Shown here one piece after another: positions 7,096 through 14,631 of a DNA stretch of 14,663 nt. Origin of the DNA: an uncultured Bacilli bacterium (GTDB lineage: Bacteria; Bacillota_I; Bacilli_A; RF39; UBA660); NCBI GenBank assembly GCA_944358565.1, contig CALVRK010000018.1:1-14663 (forward strand), written 5' to 3'. The notes below the pieces were generated by a model that saw only the letters and a program-made list of their open reading frames with translations, had not been told where the DNA came from and did no database searches. Position 1 is the stretch's first letter. Every line of letters starts with the position of its first letter. The translations under genes were made by a program, and so were the position numbers.

Positions 7096-9915
7096 CTAAA
7101 CATCCTTATCACAAGTGTAGAAATTAGAAACAGTTGAACCTGCACATTCTCCACTAACTTTACCCAATAAGTATTCTCTTAAGAAATCACTTCTACAAGC
7201 CGTTCCATTACGAATATATTGGTCTTGACTAGTATTGCTATTACCGTCATTATTTTCACGATTATAACAATTTAATGTCCAATCATCATATTTATGATCA
7301 TCATTATAATTTCTGATTGAATTAATTGTTTCAGTATCTAATGTAACCTCATATAAAACATGATCTTCGCGATAAACTTTTCCACCATTAGTCGTACCGC
7401 CTCTTTCCCTAGTTATGTAATTCTTAGCTGTTTGGTTATTATACTTACAATCAATTTGCTGCGTTTTTATATTATAACTACACCAATTAGCACCGGTATT
7501 TCTTTGTTCAGCATTTTGACCAGGGAATGGATTTTCCAAATCGATCGTTCTATAAATTACATCTATACCACCAGTACCTGGACAAGTACCATCAGGCATA
7601 GGTGCACATTCGCCAGAAGGACAACATCCATATGGGCACTCATCTTCCGGACAATAAGGTGGAAGGTTTGATGGACAAATCTCATCATATTCTTCTTTAG
7701 TTATTTCATTGCCATCAAAATCATAATATTTTCCGTTCTCAATTCGGCAAGTTGCTCCAGCTGGACAAATTTTATCATATTCTTCTTTAGTTATTTCATT
7801 ACCATTAAAATCATAGTACTTTCCGTTCTCAATTCGGCAAGTCTCATTAGAACATTTACCTAATGTTGGATTATACGTCGTTCCAACCTGGCAACAAGTT
7901 TGACTCGTCGGATTCCAATCTTGACCCAATCTAGTAGCATCCTCTTCAGTCTTACAATCGTCACTAGGCCCTGCTGTTAAAACTATACACGAATAGCCAG
8001 AAGTCGTTGACTTAGAAATATCATTTTTAGTAATACAGCTATTAGAGCCTTCTCCAATCGCATTTTTCTTTCTCTGCTTAGCGCAAGTAGAAAAACCTGA
8101 AGTATTCATTCCATACATCTTAGCGCAAGCACTTTTTTTCAGCAAATCATTATCGCCATCCTTCATTTGACCAGATAAATATCTACTATAGATATTACCG
8201 CTTTCACTATCAGTTGCTAAATAAGAATTATCTTTTATATACGCTTTATACAATTTTGAATTTTTATCAGTATCATTATTCTTTCCAGGAAGCTCATATG
8301 CAAATTGAATATCTGCCGCCTTCGAAACATCTCCGCTCGTTGAACTACCTGTATTATTAAACGAAACTGGTAAATTAGGGATTCCCACATTTATATAATA
8401 ATTTATATTAGATGATGGTTTTGTTTTCATAGAAAGACCATCTTGTTTTCTAATATACTGGTAATAATTATCCGGCAATGTATAGTATCTTGTCATTTCC
8501 ATATTCAAAGTCCCATTACTTATTGAATGTTCATAATTATCATCTTCTTCAGAAACATAAAGTTCTTCTGCCTTATCCATATTATAACGACTATCCTCAT
8601 AAGTCTCATTATATCTAAAGCTAACAGTTCCCGTCTTAGTTTTAAAATCAAGTTCAGAATTTACTCTAAAAGTATTTAACACTGTATTAGCATTTGATTT
8701 ATTTTCATCAGAATTAACTTTACACTGTCGTTTCTTTACAACTTTAACCGGTTTTAATACCGGAATAGCTGAAGAAGAAACCACTTCATCCAATGCTGCT
8801 GCTGAAGGGTTTACAGCAAAATACCGTCCAGGTTCGACATAAATTGTATTATTGACATTCGGCAGATAAACCGTATATTCTTCACGGCAATACACACCAT
8901 TGCCTTTACTATAATAATTTACAACATTTTTATTATCCGAATCTTTACTAGCAAAAATAGCATCCCAATCATTCGTATCCTGAATAATATAAGCTTTATT
9001 TTCTGCATCATTAGAATTACAATTAACACACGCCGCATCAATCGAATAATCCTTTTCCGCATATGGATTATGACCTATACTAATAATTCCGAGACCGATA
9101 CCACTATTATAATTTTTAAAATTGTTATAATTCCACTTAGCTCCCATATATCTTACATTAATATCATCCTTTGTAGTTCTGATATCACCTGGAAATACTC
9201 CAGAACCATTTGCAAGTGTTCTAAGTTCCCAAAGGCCTTCATAAAAACTAGTTACATTTATAGAGTTGCTATTAGGCATTACCTGAGCCATTTCTTTTCG
9301 AGAATTGGCAAAAAACCATCCAACATCAGTCATAATAATTAATTTTTCAGCAATAAATCTATATCCTTTATGGTTCCAGCCCATTTCTTCTACACTTTCT
9401 TTACTCATTTGAGATTCACTTACGCCAAGTTCTTTAATTATAGCTCTTAATCTAGCTGAATTATTTGCTTCAATATCACTTCTAATCTTGTCTTCATTTG
9501 TAGTTCCATTTTCTACTTTAGCCACTTGTAAGCCAAGCCAATACAAATTTGGTTTAGCTTTATTATCGATCAAACCAAGCTTTGTATTATTATTTCCATG
9601 TAATTTAACCAAATTACGATAATTAGTCCCCGCTACACTCAAATCATTAATAACTACATCATAACTGGTTATCTCTTGCCACGCTTTTTCACCACGTACC
9701 CCTTTTGAATCAGAGCCATCATAATAAATCAAACGTATCTTATAGCCACGATATTGTTCCTTAGTTCCAAATGGATTGTTATGATAACTTGTCCAATCCC
9801 CACTGGCGTTATATCCACCACCAGGTCCTGCCCCAATAGTAACATCTGCTCGTACAGAAACTAAACTGATACAAAATATCATTACCGTTACAAATAAATA
9901 TTTAAATATTTTCAT
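7096..9915 (-). CDS. Large secreted Cys-rich surface protein, candidate adhesin or tip
   Basis: A 939-residue exported protein with a Sec signal peptide (MKIFKYLF, then a hydrophobic core, likely cut after VRA at 23). There is no C-terminal membrane helix and no LPxTG motif. The first 270 mature residues lack cysteine; the rest carries about 28. Visible modules are CC-x12-C at 674-688, two nearly identical 30-residue units at 692-748 (each containing CRIENGKYYDF and ITKEEYD), a six-Cys knot-like cluster at 755-778, a YRTIDLENPFPG motif with NTGANW at 788-811, and a C-terminal block at about 850-937 with paired cysteines. The start follows AAGGTGA 4 nt upstream, overlapping the previous stop. 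Position in a pilus operon suggests a tip adhesin, a scaffold or a substrate. I recognise no named family. Confidence 0.75.
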   Translation of the reverse strand: MKIFKYLFVTVMIFCISLVSVRADVTIGAGPGGGYNASGDWTSYHNNPFGTKEQYRGYKIRLIYYDGSDSKGVRGEKAWQEITSYDVVINDLSVAGTNYRNLVKLHGNNNTKLGLIDNKAKPNLYWLGLQVAKVENGTTNEDKIRSDIEANNSARLRAIIKELGVSESQMSKESVEEMGWNHKGYRFIAEKLIIMTDVGWFFANSRKEMAQVMPNSNSINVTSFYEGLWELRTLANGSGVFPGDIRTTKDDINVRYMGAKWNYNNFKNYNSGIGLGIISIGHNPYAEKDYSIDAACVNCNSNDAENKAYIIQDTNDWDAIFASKDSDNKNVVNYYSKGNGVYCREEYTVYLPNVNNTIYVEPGRYFAVNPSAAALDEVVSSSAIPVLKPVKVVKKRQCKVNSDENKSNANTVLNTFRVNSELDFKTKTGTVSFRYNETYEDSRYNMDKAEELYVSEEDDNYEHSISNGTLNMEMTRYYTLPDNYYQYIRKQDGLSMKTKPSSNINYYINVGIPNLPVSFNNTGSSTSGDVSKAADIQFAYELPGKNNDTDKNSKLYKAYIKDNSYLATDSESGNIYSRYLSGQMKDGDNDLLKKSACAKMYGMNTSGFSTCAKQRKKNAIGEGSNSCITKNDISKSTTSGYSCIVLTAGPSDDCKTEEDATRLGQDWNPTSQTCCQVGTTYNPTLGKCSNETCRIENGKYYDFNGNEITKEEYDKICPAGATCRIENGKYYDFDGNEITKEEYDEICPSNLPPYCPEDECPYGCCPSGECAPMPDGTCPGTGGIDVIYRTIDLENPFPGQNAEQRNTGANWCSYNIKTQQIDCKYNNQTAKNYITRERGGTTNGGKVYREDHVLYEVTLDTETINSIRNYNDDHKYDDWTLNCYNRENNDGNSNTSQDQYIRNGTACRSDFLREYLLGKVSGECAGSTVSNFYTCDKDV
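7673..7842 (-). repeat. Tandem 90-bp repeat in the Cys-rich protein gene
   Basis: Two 80-bp copies (7763-7842 and 7673-7752, in coding order) lie 90 bp apart and differ at about 6 of 80 positions. They code for two copies of TCRIENGKYYDF-[ND]-GNEITKEEYD-[KE]-ICP. The high DNA identity points to recent duplication or gene conversion, and copy number could vary between strains. Confidence 0.9.
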
Positions 9916-9919
9916 ACTA

Positions 9920-10567
9920 TCACCTTCTATTTTTTTTCCTATTATAAACGAACATTACGACCAAAATCAAAAGAATAACCCCAAAAACAACAAATCTCAA
10001 AATATTATCAAATACAAAAGTTAAAATAACCTTCCAAATAGATTCTTTTTCTTTATGAGGAGTATATTTTATATCATTATTCTTTTTATAAATCGACAAT
10101 TGATTTTCAAATTGTTCTGCAGAGAATGAAGTAGTCGTCCACATTTGACAAAGTGAAAAATTTGGATATAATTTACAATCTTCGGAATTATAACGAGGAT
10201 TAAACTCTGGTAAATTCACATAACTCTTACTTATCTCTTCTCCGTGGCAATTAGTATCATTAGAATAAAAAGTAAATGTTATAGTATTTCCATCTTTATA
10301 TGTTCCCATAATTTCAGATTTACCAGAAAAAACAGTCCCATAATTATCTACCATATATATATCATTTGTTAAATTAGTAGCAGTAACCATAAACTGTGGA
10401 TAATGATCGACAAATTGATAATTATAACTAAATTGGACATTACTAGCTATTCGTGAGAGCTCCGCTTGTCTTTGATAATCACATTCTGCATGTGTAATTA
10501 AAGGAAAAACACTCAAACATAGCAAAGAAAAACACACAAATTTTATCCATTTAAACATCACCCGCAT
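9920..10567 (-). CDS. Type I single-pass surface protein of unknown family
   Basis: A protein of about 215 residues with a signal peptide (MFKWIKFVCFSLL..., cut likely after THA), an outside domain of about 150 residues and one C-terminal membrane helix. It ends in the basic tail YNRKKNRR, so it is anchored with the tail inside. The outside domain holds a few cysteines (in ECDYQ, DTNCHG, EDCKLY, SLCQMW) and looks beta-rich. It is not a lipoprotein: the residue before the mature Cys is Glu. The open frame runs back to TTG 10591, but GGGGAGG lies just before ATG 10567, which I chose. GTG 10561 and ATG 10558 are equally workable and keep a better signal peptide. It lies 4 nt before the 939-residue gene, suggesting joint action at the surface. 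Confidence 0.7.
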   Translation of the reverse strand: MRVMFKWIKFVCFSLLCLSVFPLITHAECDYQRQAELSRIASNVQFSYNYQFVDHYPQFMVTATNLTNDIYMVDNYGTVFSGKSEIMGTYKDGNTITFTFYSNDTNCHGEEISKSYVNLPEFNPRYNSEDCKLYPNFSLCQMWTTTSFSAEQFENQLSIYKKNNDIKYTPHKEKESIWKVILTFVFDNILRFVVFGVILLILVVMFVYNRKKNRR

Positions 10568-10598
10568 ATCCTCCCCTCTATTATAACACAACCTTACC

Positions 10599-12206
10599 TC
10601 ATTTTAAAACATAATTATAAGTTTGATTACGAATGTTGAAAGAAAAATATATTTCACTTGCATTCTTTACCTCGGTTGGTACTTCAATATAATATCCAGA
10701 CGCACTCTTACTCACATTAGGTTTTATACTTTGCGTACTAATTTTCTTAGACATAAGCTTATTACCTACTTTATAATTAATAGTTGCAAAAGTATTTATA
10801 AAATCGTTAAAAGAAGTAATTTGACTACTATTAATGTTACTATCTATATTAAATTCTCCATCGATTCTCATCAATGTCTTTAAATAATTCCCCGTTGCTG
10901 TCGGCGTTAAATACTCACAAGAATCAAGGCATTTATCTGTTCCATAACAAAATTTATAATTCAATTTAAATTTATCATTTATTTCATAACTATTAATTTT
11001 AAAAGCCGAGCTTTCTAAAACACTATCCTCAAAAGTCTCTTCTTCTCCAAGACTAGTAGAATGTTCTTTTTGCTCCTGAGTTAAATCAATCGGTTTTAAT
11101 GTAACCATAATATTTTTTGCCCCAATCTCACCTTTTACATAACTGACATTATCATTAAATTTTAAAACCATTTTTTTATTTACATCCTCTTTAGGAACAA
11201 TAAATGTTAAAATATAACTTTTAAACTCGTCACTTAATTGTTGACCAGCATATGCAGTCCCCAAATCGTATAACTCTTTCGCATAATTAACATCTTGAGC
11301 ATAAGATTGATTATTAACTCTAAGAGTTGTAAGTCCAGTATTTAATGTTTTATTTATACCGCCACCACTTTTTATATCCAACTTTATAACAACAATCATA
11401 TCATCAGTTAAAGACTTACCAAAAGGATCCGTTTGTGTTAAATAAGTATCTCTAACATTCATCACTACTCCACTAGCTGAAAAAGATGAACCTTGATTAT
11501 ATGAGGCTGTGTAAACCCCAATATTTAAATAAATTGTAAATATTAATATAACCACTAATATGATTCCAATAGTATTGATTATAAATTTATTTTCACCATA
11601 AACATACTTAAATTGTCTAATTTTATATCTAATTTGTCTATTTACTTTATTCTTATCAAATTCTAACGCAACTTCAATCTCTTCACTATCTTTTTCATTA
11701 ATATCTAATTTTTGTAAATCAGTCCCAAAATCAAATTGTTTAATATCAAACCCTGTTGCTCTCACAATATACCAAATCAAAGTAATAAACTGTAAAGCGA
11801 CTGCAATCATAAAGAAATCACGTAAAGCACTAGAAACTCGAACATCTAAAATAGAAACGCTAATATCTCTTAATATCGGATAAGTAATTCCGTATAAAAC
11901 AATAACGCCAATATAAACAATTAAACTAAAAATATATAACCCTTTAGGTTTCTTTTTATAAATCATTACCGACAATAAAACAATTATCAAAATGATTATT
12001 CCCAAAACCATTATAAGACTATACATATTTATAAGCGTTCTAGGTGATAATTCATTTAAAGCTGAACTGTAATTAACTACATAAGCTTTAAAAAAATTGT
12101 AAACTGTAAAAGAACGGTATAACAAAAAAGCTACAAAAATCGCAATTATAGCATGAAAAAGCTTAAAATACTTTATGAAAAACGCATAAGGTTTTTTCAA
12201 AATCAT
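10599..12206 (-). CDS. Five-TM protein with large extracytoplasmic domain
   Basis: This 535-residue protein is the first gene of the Tad-like run. Hydrophobic helices lie at about 14-33, 62-83, 90-112, 130-148 and 208-229. Basic residues (KKKPKG after helix 2; RQIRYKIRQFK before helix 5) place the N-terminus and the 150-207 loop inside. Residues 230-535 then lie outside and look beta-rich. The region 240-370 recalls DUF4352-like domains (FSASGVVMNVRDTY ... ILTFIVPKEDV), but I cannot confirm this. A second beta region with CYGTDKCLDSC (three Cys) follows. It ends 31 nt before the next gene. I recognise no family; a sensor, anchor or assembly scaffold for the surface proteins is possible. Confidence 0.65.
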   Translation of the reverse strand: MILKKPYAFFIKYFKLFHAIIAIFVAFLLYRSFTVYNFFKAYVVNYSSALNELSPRTLINMYSLIMVLGIIILIIVLLSVMIYKKKPKGLYIFSLIVYIGVIVLYGITYPILRDISVSILDVRVSSALRDFFMIAVALQFITLIWYIVRATGFDIKQFDFGTDLQKLDINEKDSEEIEVALEFDKNKVNRQIRYKIRQFKYVYGENKFIINTIGIILVVILIFTIYLNIGVYTASYNQGSSFSASGVVMNVRDTYLTQTDPFGKSLTDDMIVVIKLDIKSGGGINKTLNTGLTTLRVNNQSYAQDVNYAKELYDLGTAYAGQQLSDEFKSYILTFIVPKEDVNKKMVLKFNDNVSYVKGEIGAKNIMVTLKPIDLTQEQKEHSTSLGEEETFEDSVLESSAFKINSYEINDKFKLNYKFCYGTDKCLDSCEYLTPTATGNYLKTLMRIDGEFNIDSNINSSQITSFNDFINTFATINYKVGNKLMSKKISTQSIKPNVSKSASGYYIEVPTEVKNASEIYFSFNIRNQTYNYVLK

Positions 12207-12225
12207 TTATAACCGCCCCTTCCCT

Positions 12226-12255
12226 ATAATATAATTATAACCTATTTTTTCATAA
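12226..12255 (-). promoter_or_regulatory. Candidate main promoter of the Tad-like operon
   Basis: The 64-nt gap before the 535-residue gene contains, on the minus strand, TTATGA (12255-12250), 18 nt, then TATTAT (12231-12226). An overlapping perfect TATAAT (12239-12234) has only a T-run in the -35 position. Either could serve. The region is so AT-rich that -10-like words are expected by chance, so confidence is moderate. The ribosome site GGGAAGGGGCGG follows directly. Confidence 0.4.
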
Positions 12256-12270
12256 AAAAAAAGAAAAATA

Positions 12271-12762
12271 TTAATTTTTTACTTTTTTTACAAGAATTTC
12301 GTATCTTTTTTTCAGTTCGTCATAACTAAAAGCACAATTAGCCCCACTAGTAGATGGTAAATATATCGCTTCAATCAACACATCATTATAACAATATTTA
12401 TTATAAAGTTCCAAAGCCTTTTTACCCGTTACAAAAATATATTTAACATCAGTTCCTTTGATTAATTTTTTTATATCATTAGCTTTAGGATTCTTAATTG
12501 AATTATCACTGGATCCATTTATTTCACATGAATCAAGAACATCCCATAAAGCGATTTTATTTTGTTTTAAAAATTCCTTTTTTTCATCCATTGTATTAGG
12601 AAATTTTTCATTTAATAAATCACTCATCAATTTCCAAAAACGATTTTGTGGATGCATATAATAAAAACCTAATTCTCTAGATTTAACAGATGGAATAGAA
12701 CCTAAAACAAGAACTTTACTATCTTTATTAATATAAGGTCCAAACTCATGACTAACTTTCAT
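12271..12762 (-). CDS. Hypoxanthine/uracil-DNA glycosylase, UDG family 6
   Basis: A base-excision repair enzyme of the uracil-DNA glycosylase superfamily that removes deaminated bases, mainly hypoxanthine, from DNA. From ATG 12762 it is 163 residues. The motif VLGSIPSVKSRELGFYYMHP ends at HPQNRFW, whose Asn (residue 40) is the likely catalytic one. ALWDVLDSCEINGSSD (about 71-86) and the C-terminal DNA-binding loop LPSTSGAN (135-142) complete the family pattern. The frame is open back to GTG 12786, but that start lacks a ribosome site, while AAGGGTG precedes ATG 12762 and family members begin near here. The gene stands alone, about 150 nt after the metalloprotease. A weak all-AT hairpin with a T-run overlaps its stop and may end transcription. 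Confidence 0.88.
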   Translation of the reverse strand: MKVSHEFGPYINKDSKVLVLGSIPSVKSRELGFYYMHPQNRFWKLMSDLLNEKFPNTMDEKKEFLKQNKIALWDVLDSCEINGSSDNSIKNPKANDIKKLIKGTDVKYIFVTGKKALELYNKYCYNDVLIEAIYLPSTSGANCAFSYDELKKRYEILVKKVKN

Positions 12763-12936
12763 TTCTATCACCCTTACCTTTATCACAAATTCATTCGAAT
12801 AAACCTTATTTCCTACCTTTCTTTAATGACAAAACTATTTATATTTAATATATTAATTTTACAATCAAATGAATATATACCTTTTATATTTGTCATCGAT
12901 AAAGTTTTTTTATCAAAGATTTAGTTTGCTATTTTT

Positions 12937-14409
12937 TTACTGGTGAATAGAATACGCTGTTCCTTTATCAAATACATCTTCAATTCCCAAGGATTCTACT
13001 AATGTATCAATGGTAAAATCTGCTAAATTTTCAGTTATATAAATCATCTTGCTAACTATATCAATTTCACTTTTTTCAAGTAATCTTTTAGCAAGAAAAT
13101 TAGCTATTAAATATTGGTAACCACTTAATATTAGTATACCGTCTTTAGCAAATCTTAATATATTGTCATCACATTGTTTTTTCACTACCTCTTCATAATT
13201 TATTACTTGTGGTTTTAAATATTCTAATTCTTCATCTTTAACCCCTGCAAATTTTAATAATTCTCTTATTTTATTTTTGGTTTTTTGAAAACTCTCGTCT
13301 ATATTTTTAACAGATTCTATTTTTTCCTCTATAGAAACTTGACCATTTTTATTATATCTTATAATATCAAGCATAATTTCAAATATTGACGAATAAGTAT
13401 CTAAATTGTTTTGATTTCTTTTATTAGCTATTACATTTGCATTTTCTTCCTTATAACCACAATTAATCAAATATATAGATGCTATTTTTTCAAAGTAAAT
13501 AGACGGAAATTCCAATAATGAAAAAGGAATTGATTTCTGACTGCTCATAAAAGTTATATGATGAATAAATTCATGAACAAGACTAATAAAACTTTCTACA
13601 GTATTATGATTAATTACTTTTATTTTTCTTTTTCCATCAGCATCTATAAACGATTCTGAAGTATCATTATCATTTACACAGTCTTCATATATTATATCTT
13701 TATTCTCTTTTAATTTTAAATATTCTTGTTTCCATTCGATGGGCGCTTTGATTTGATCTAAAAATTGTATAAAGGTAGCATCAACTTCATCTAGCGACAT
13801 ATTCTCTAAATTGTGCGATTGTTGACTTGATCTAGCAAAGTTTAAAACTTCACCTGTAAAAATCAACCCAAGTTCACCAATATGATGATAAAATGACAAA
13901 TCATATTCTTTTAATGTTTCTAATAAAGTTTTAAACAAATAATTATAAGTTTCTATTCTTTGATATTCTTTTAACCACCCTATCAATACTTCTTCATCTT
14001 CATGATACTTTAAAGAACTTGCAAGTTTATCAAACTGTGTTTCACAATTATAATATTTGCAAGCCAAAAGAAAGTATAATACATCATCTGACATATTATC
14101 TTCAAAAAGTACATTTATTCCACTATCTGATGGCAAAGATTTAATTAGATATTGTGTATAAATTGCCGGTAATAAATCTGGGTCTGTTAAAGCATTTTGA
14201 ATTTCTGAATTGTTTAATATTCCTTTTAAACGTAAATCAAATATTGCATCAAAATCTTTAAAAGTTTTATTTCTAAAATCCAATGTATTATTTTGCCAAT
14301 CAGAAAAAAACTGTTTATTTAATTTAATAATTTGAATAATTTTTTCTAGTTCTTGTTTCTGGTTTTCGTTATATATAATTTCTATTCCTTCTATACTTGC
14401 TTTTTCCAT
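12937..14409 (-). CDS. Predicted zinc metallopeptidase, M3-like HExxH protein
   Basis: A 490-residue protein with no signal peptide and no membrane helix, probably cytoplasmic. The centre holds VHEFIHH with the zinc-binding HExxH at 279-283. It is followed by LLEFPSIYFEK, where E300 matches by motif and E307 by spacing (24 residues after H283) the third zinc ligand of M3 oligopeptidases. Those carry a similar E-x-PS-x3-E segment. The N-terminal 270 residues are mostly helical and Asp/Glu-rich, and the C-terminal 170 are helical, which also fits an M3-type enclosure. It is shorter than usual M3 enzymes (about 560-700). It starts at ATG 14409 with AAAGGGAGAG upstream. It has its own promoter. 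The substrate is unknown; a link to the pilus genes is not shown. Confidence 0.65.
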   Translation of the reverse strand: MEKASIEGIEIIYNENQKQELEKIIQIIKLNKQFFSDWQNNTLDFRNKTFKDFDAIFDLRLKGILNNSEIQNALTDPDLLPAIYTQYLIKSLPSDSGINVLFEDNMSDDVLYFLLACKYYNCETQFDKLASSLKYHEDEEVLIGWLKEYQRIETYNYLFKTLLETLKEYDLSFYHHIGELGLIFTGEVLNFARSSQQSHNLENMSLDEVDATFIQFLDQIKAPIEWKQEYLKLKENKDIIYEDCVNDNDTSESFIDADGKRKIKVINHNTVESFISLVHEFIHHITFMSSQKSIPFSLLEFPSIYFEKIASIYLINCGYKEENANVIANKRNQNNLDTYSSIFEIMLDIIRYNKNGQVSIEEKIESVKNIDESFQKTKNKIRELLKFAGVKDEELEYLKPQVINYEEVVKKQCDDNILRFAKDGILILSGYQYLIANFLAKRLLEKSEIDIVSKMIYITENLADFTIDTLVESLGIEDVFDKGTAYSIHQ

Positions 14410-14438
14410 AATATAATCTCTCCCTTTTATTGAGTCAT

Positions 14439-14467
14439 ATTATAGCTTATTTTAATATAATTATCAA
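14439..14467 (-). promoter_or_regulatory. Promoter of the metallopeptidase gene
   Basis: TTGATA (14467-14462), exactly 17 nt, then TATAAT (14444-14439), on the minus strand: five of six and six of six matches to the sigma-A consensus. Transcription would start near 14432, about 20 nt before the start codon and just before the AAAGGGAGAG ribosome site. Confidence 0.8.
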
Positions 14468-14471
14468 CTGA

Positions 14472-14490
14472 TTCGACCACTTTTCGACCA
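14472..14490 (-). promoter_or_regulatory. Two TGGTCGAA copies just upstream of the -35, possible operator
   Basis: The octamer TGGTCGAA occurs twice on the minus strand (14490-14483 and 14479-14472) with an 11-bp period, about one helical turn. The nearer copy ends 4 nt before the -35. This geometry suits an activator or repressor bound on one face of the DNA. The regulator is unknown. Confidence 0.4.
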
Positions 14491-14520
14491 TAAAATTTAA
14501 AACGAACTATTACTAGTTCG
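14488..14520 (-). terminator. Terminator-like hairpin upstream of the metallopeptidase promoter
   Basis: A 7-bp stem, CGAACTA/TAGTTCG (14520-14514 with 14509-14503), with a GTAA loop is followed on the minus strand by TTTTAAATTTTA. The T-run is broken, so termination may be weak. It would stop RNA started at the 14601 promoter after about 100 nt. Confidence 0.45.
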
Positions 14521-14600
14521 AACAACTATCAATATGGTGCCATTGGGAAAGTTATCTACAACTCGTTAACAATTTAATATAAGAAACAATCACTATTTAA

Positions 14601-14631
14601 ATTATAACATACATTCTTAAAATTTTATCAA
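14601..14631 (-). promoter_or_regulatory. Second promoter in the gene-free right edge
   Basis: An extended -10, TGTTATAAT (TATAAT at 14606-14601), with TTGATA (14631-14626) 19 nt upstream; the spacing is long but extended -10 promoters tolerate this. It faces the metallopeptidase. Between it and that gene's own promoter (about 14468-14594) there is no open frame of note, only small inverted repeats (for example CAATGG/CCATATTG around 14532-14547) and the hairpin at 14503-14520. Confidence 0.5.

Noticed and set aside
7096..7160. Sortase anchoring of the 939-residue protein
   Set aside because: There is no LPxTG-like motif, no C-terminal hydrophobic segment and no basic tail; the protein ends TCDKDV.
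10480..10500. Lipoprotein signal in the 215-residue protein because a Cys follows the signal peptide
   Set aside because: The sequence is THAEC, with Glu just before Cys, which does not fit a lipobox. A signal peptidase I site after THA fits better, and the protein has a C-terminal membrane anchor.
1435..12661. Plus-strand open frames of 67-103 codons at 1435-1659, 7360-7671, 9070-9342, 10623-10883 and 12458-12661
   Set aside because: All lie opposite well-supported minus-strand genes, have no matching ribosome sites, and their low-complexity Ile/Ser/Thr-rich products are what antisense reading of AT-rich genes gives.
12826..12896. Inverted 8-bp repeat ATGACAAA / TTTGTCAT between the metallopeptidase and glycosylase genes
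   Set aside because: The arms are 55 bp apart, AT-rich and not followed by a T-run. Chance is a sufficient explanation.
14548..14560. TTATCTACA on the plus strand, similar to the DnaA box TTATCCACA
   Set aside because: It has one mismatch at a conserved base, is a single copy, and there is no dnaA/dnaN, AT-rich unwinding array or strand switch nearby. It does not support an origin.
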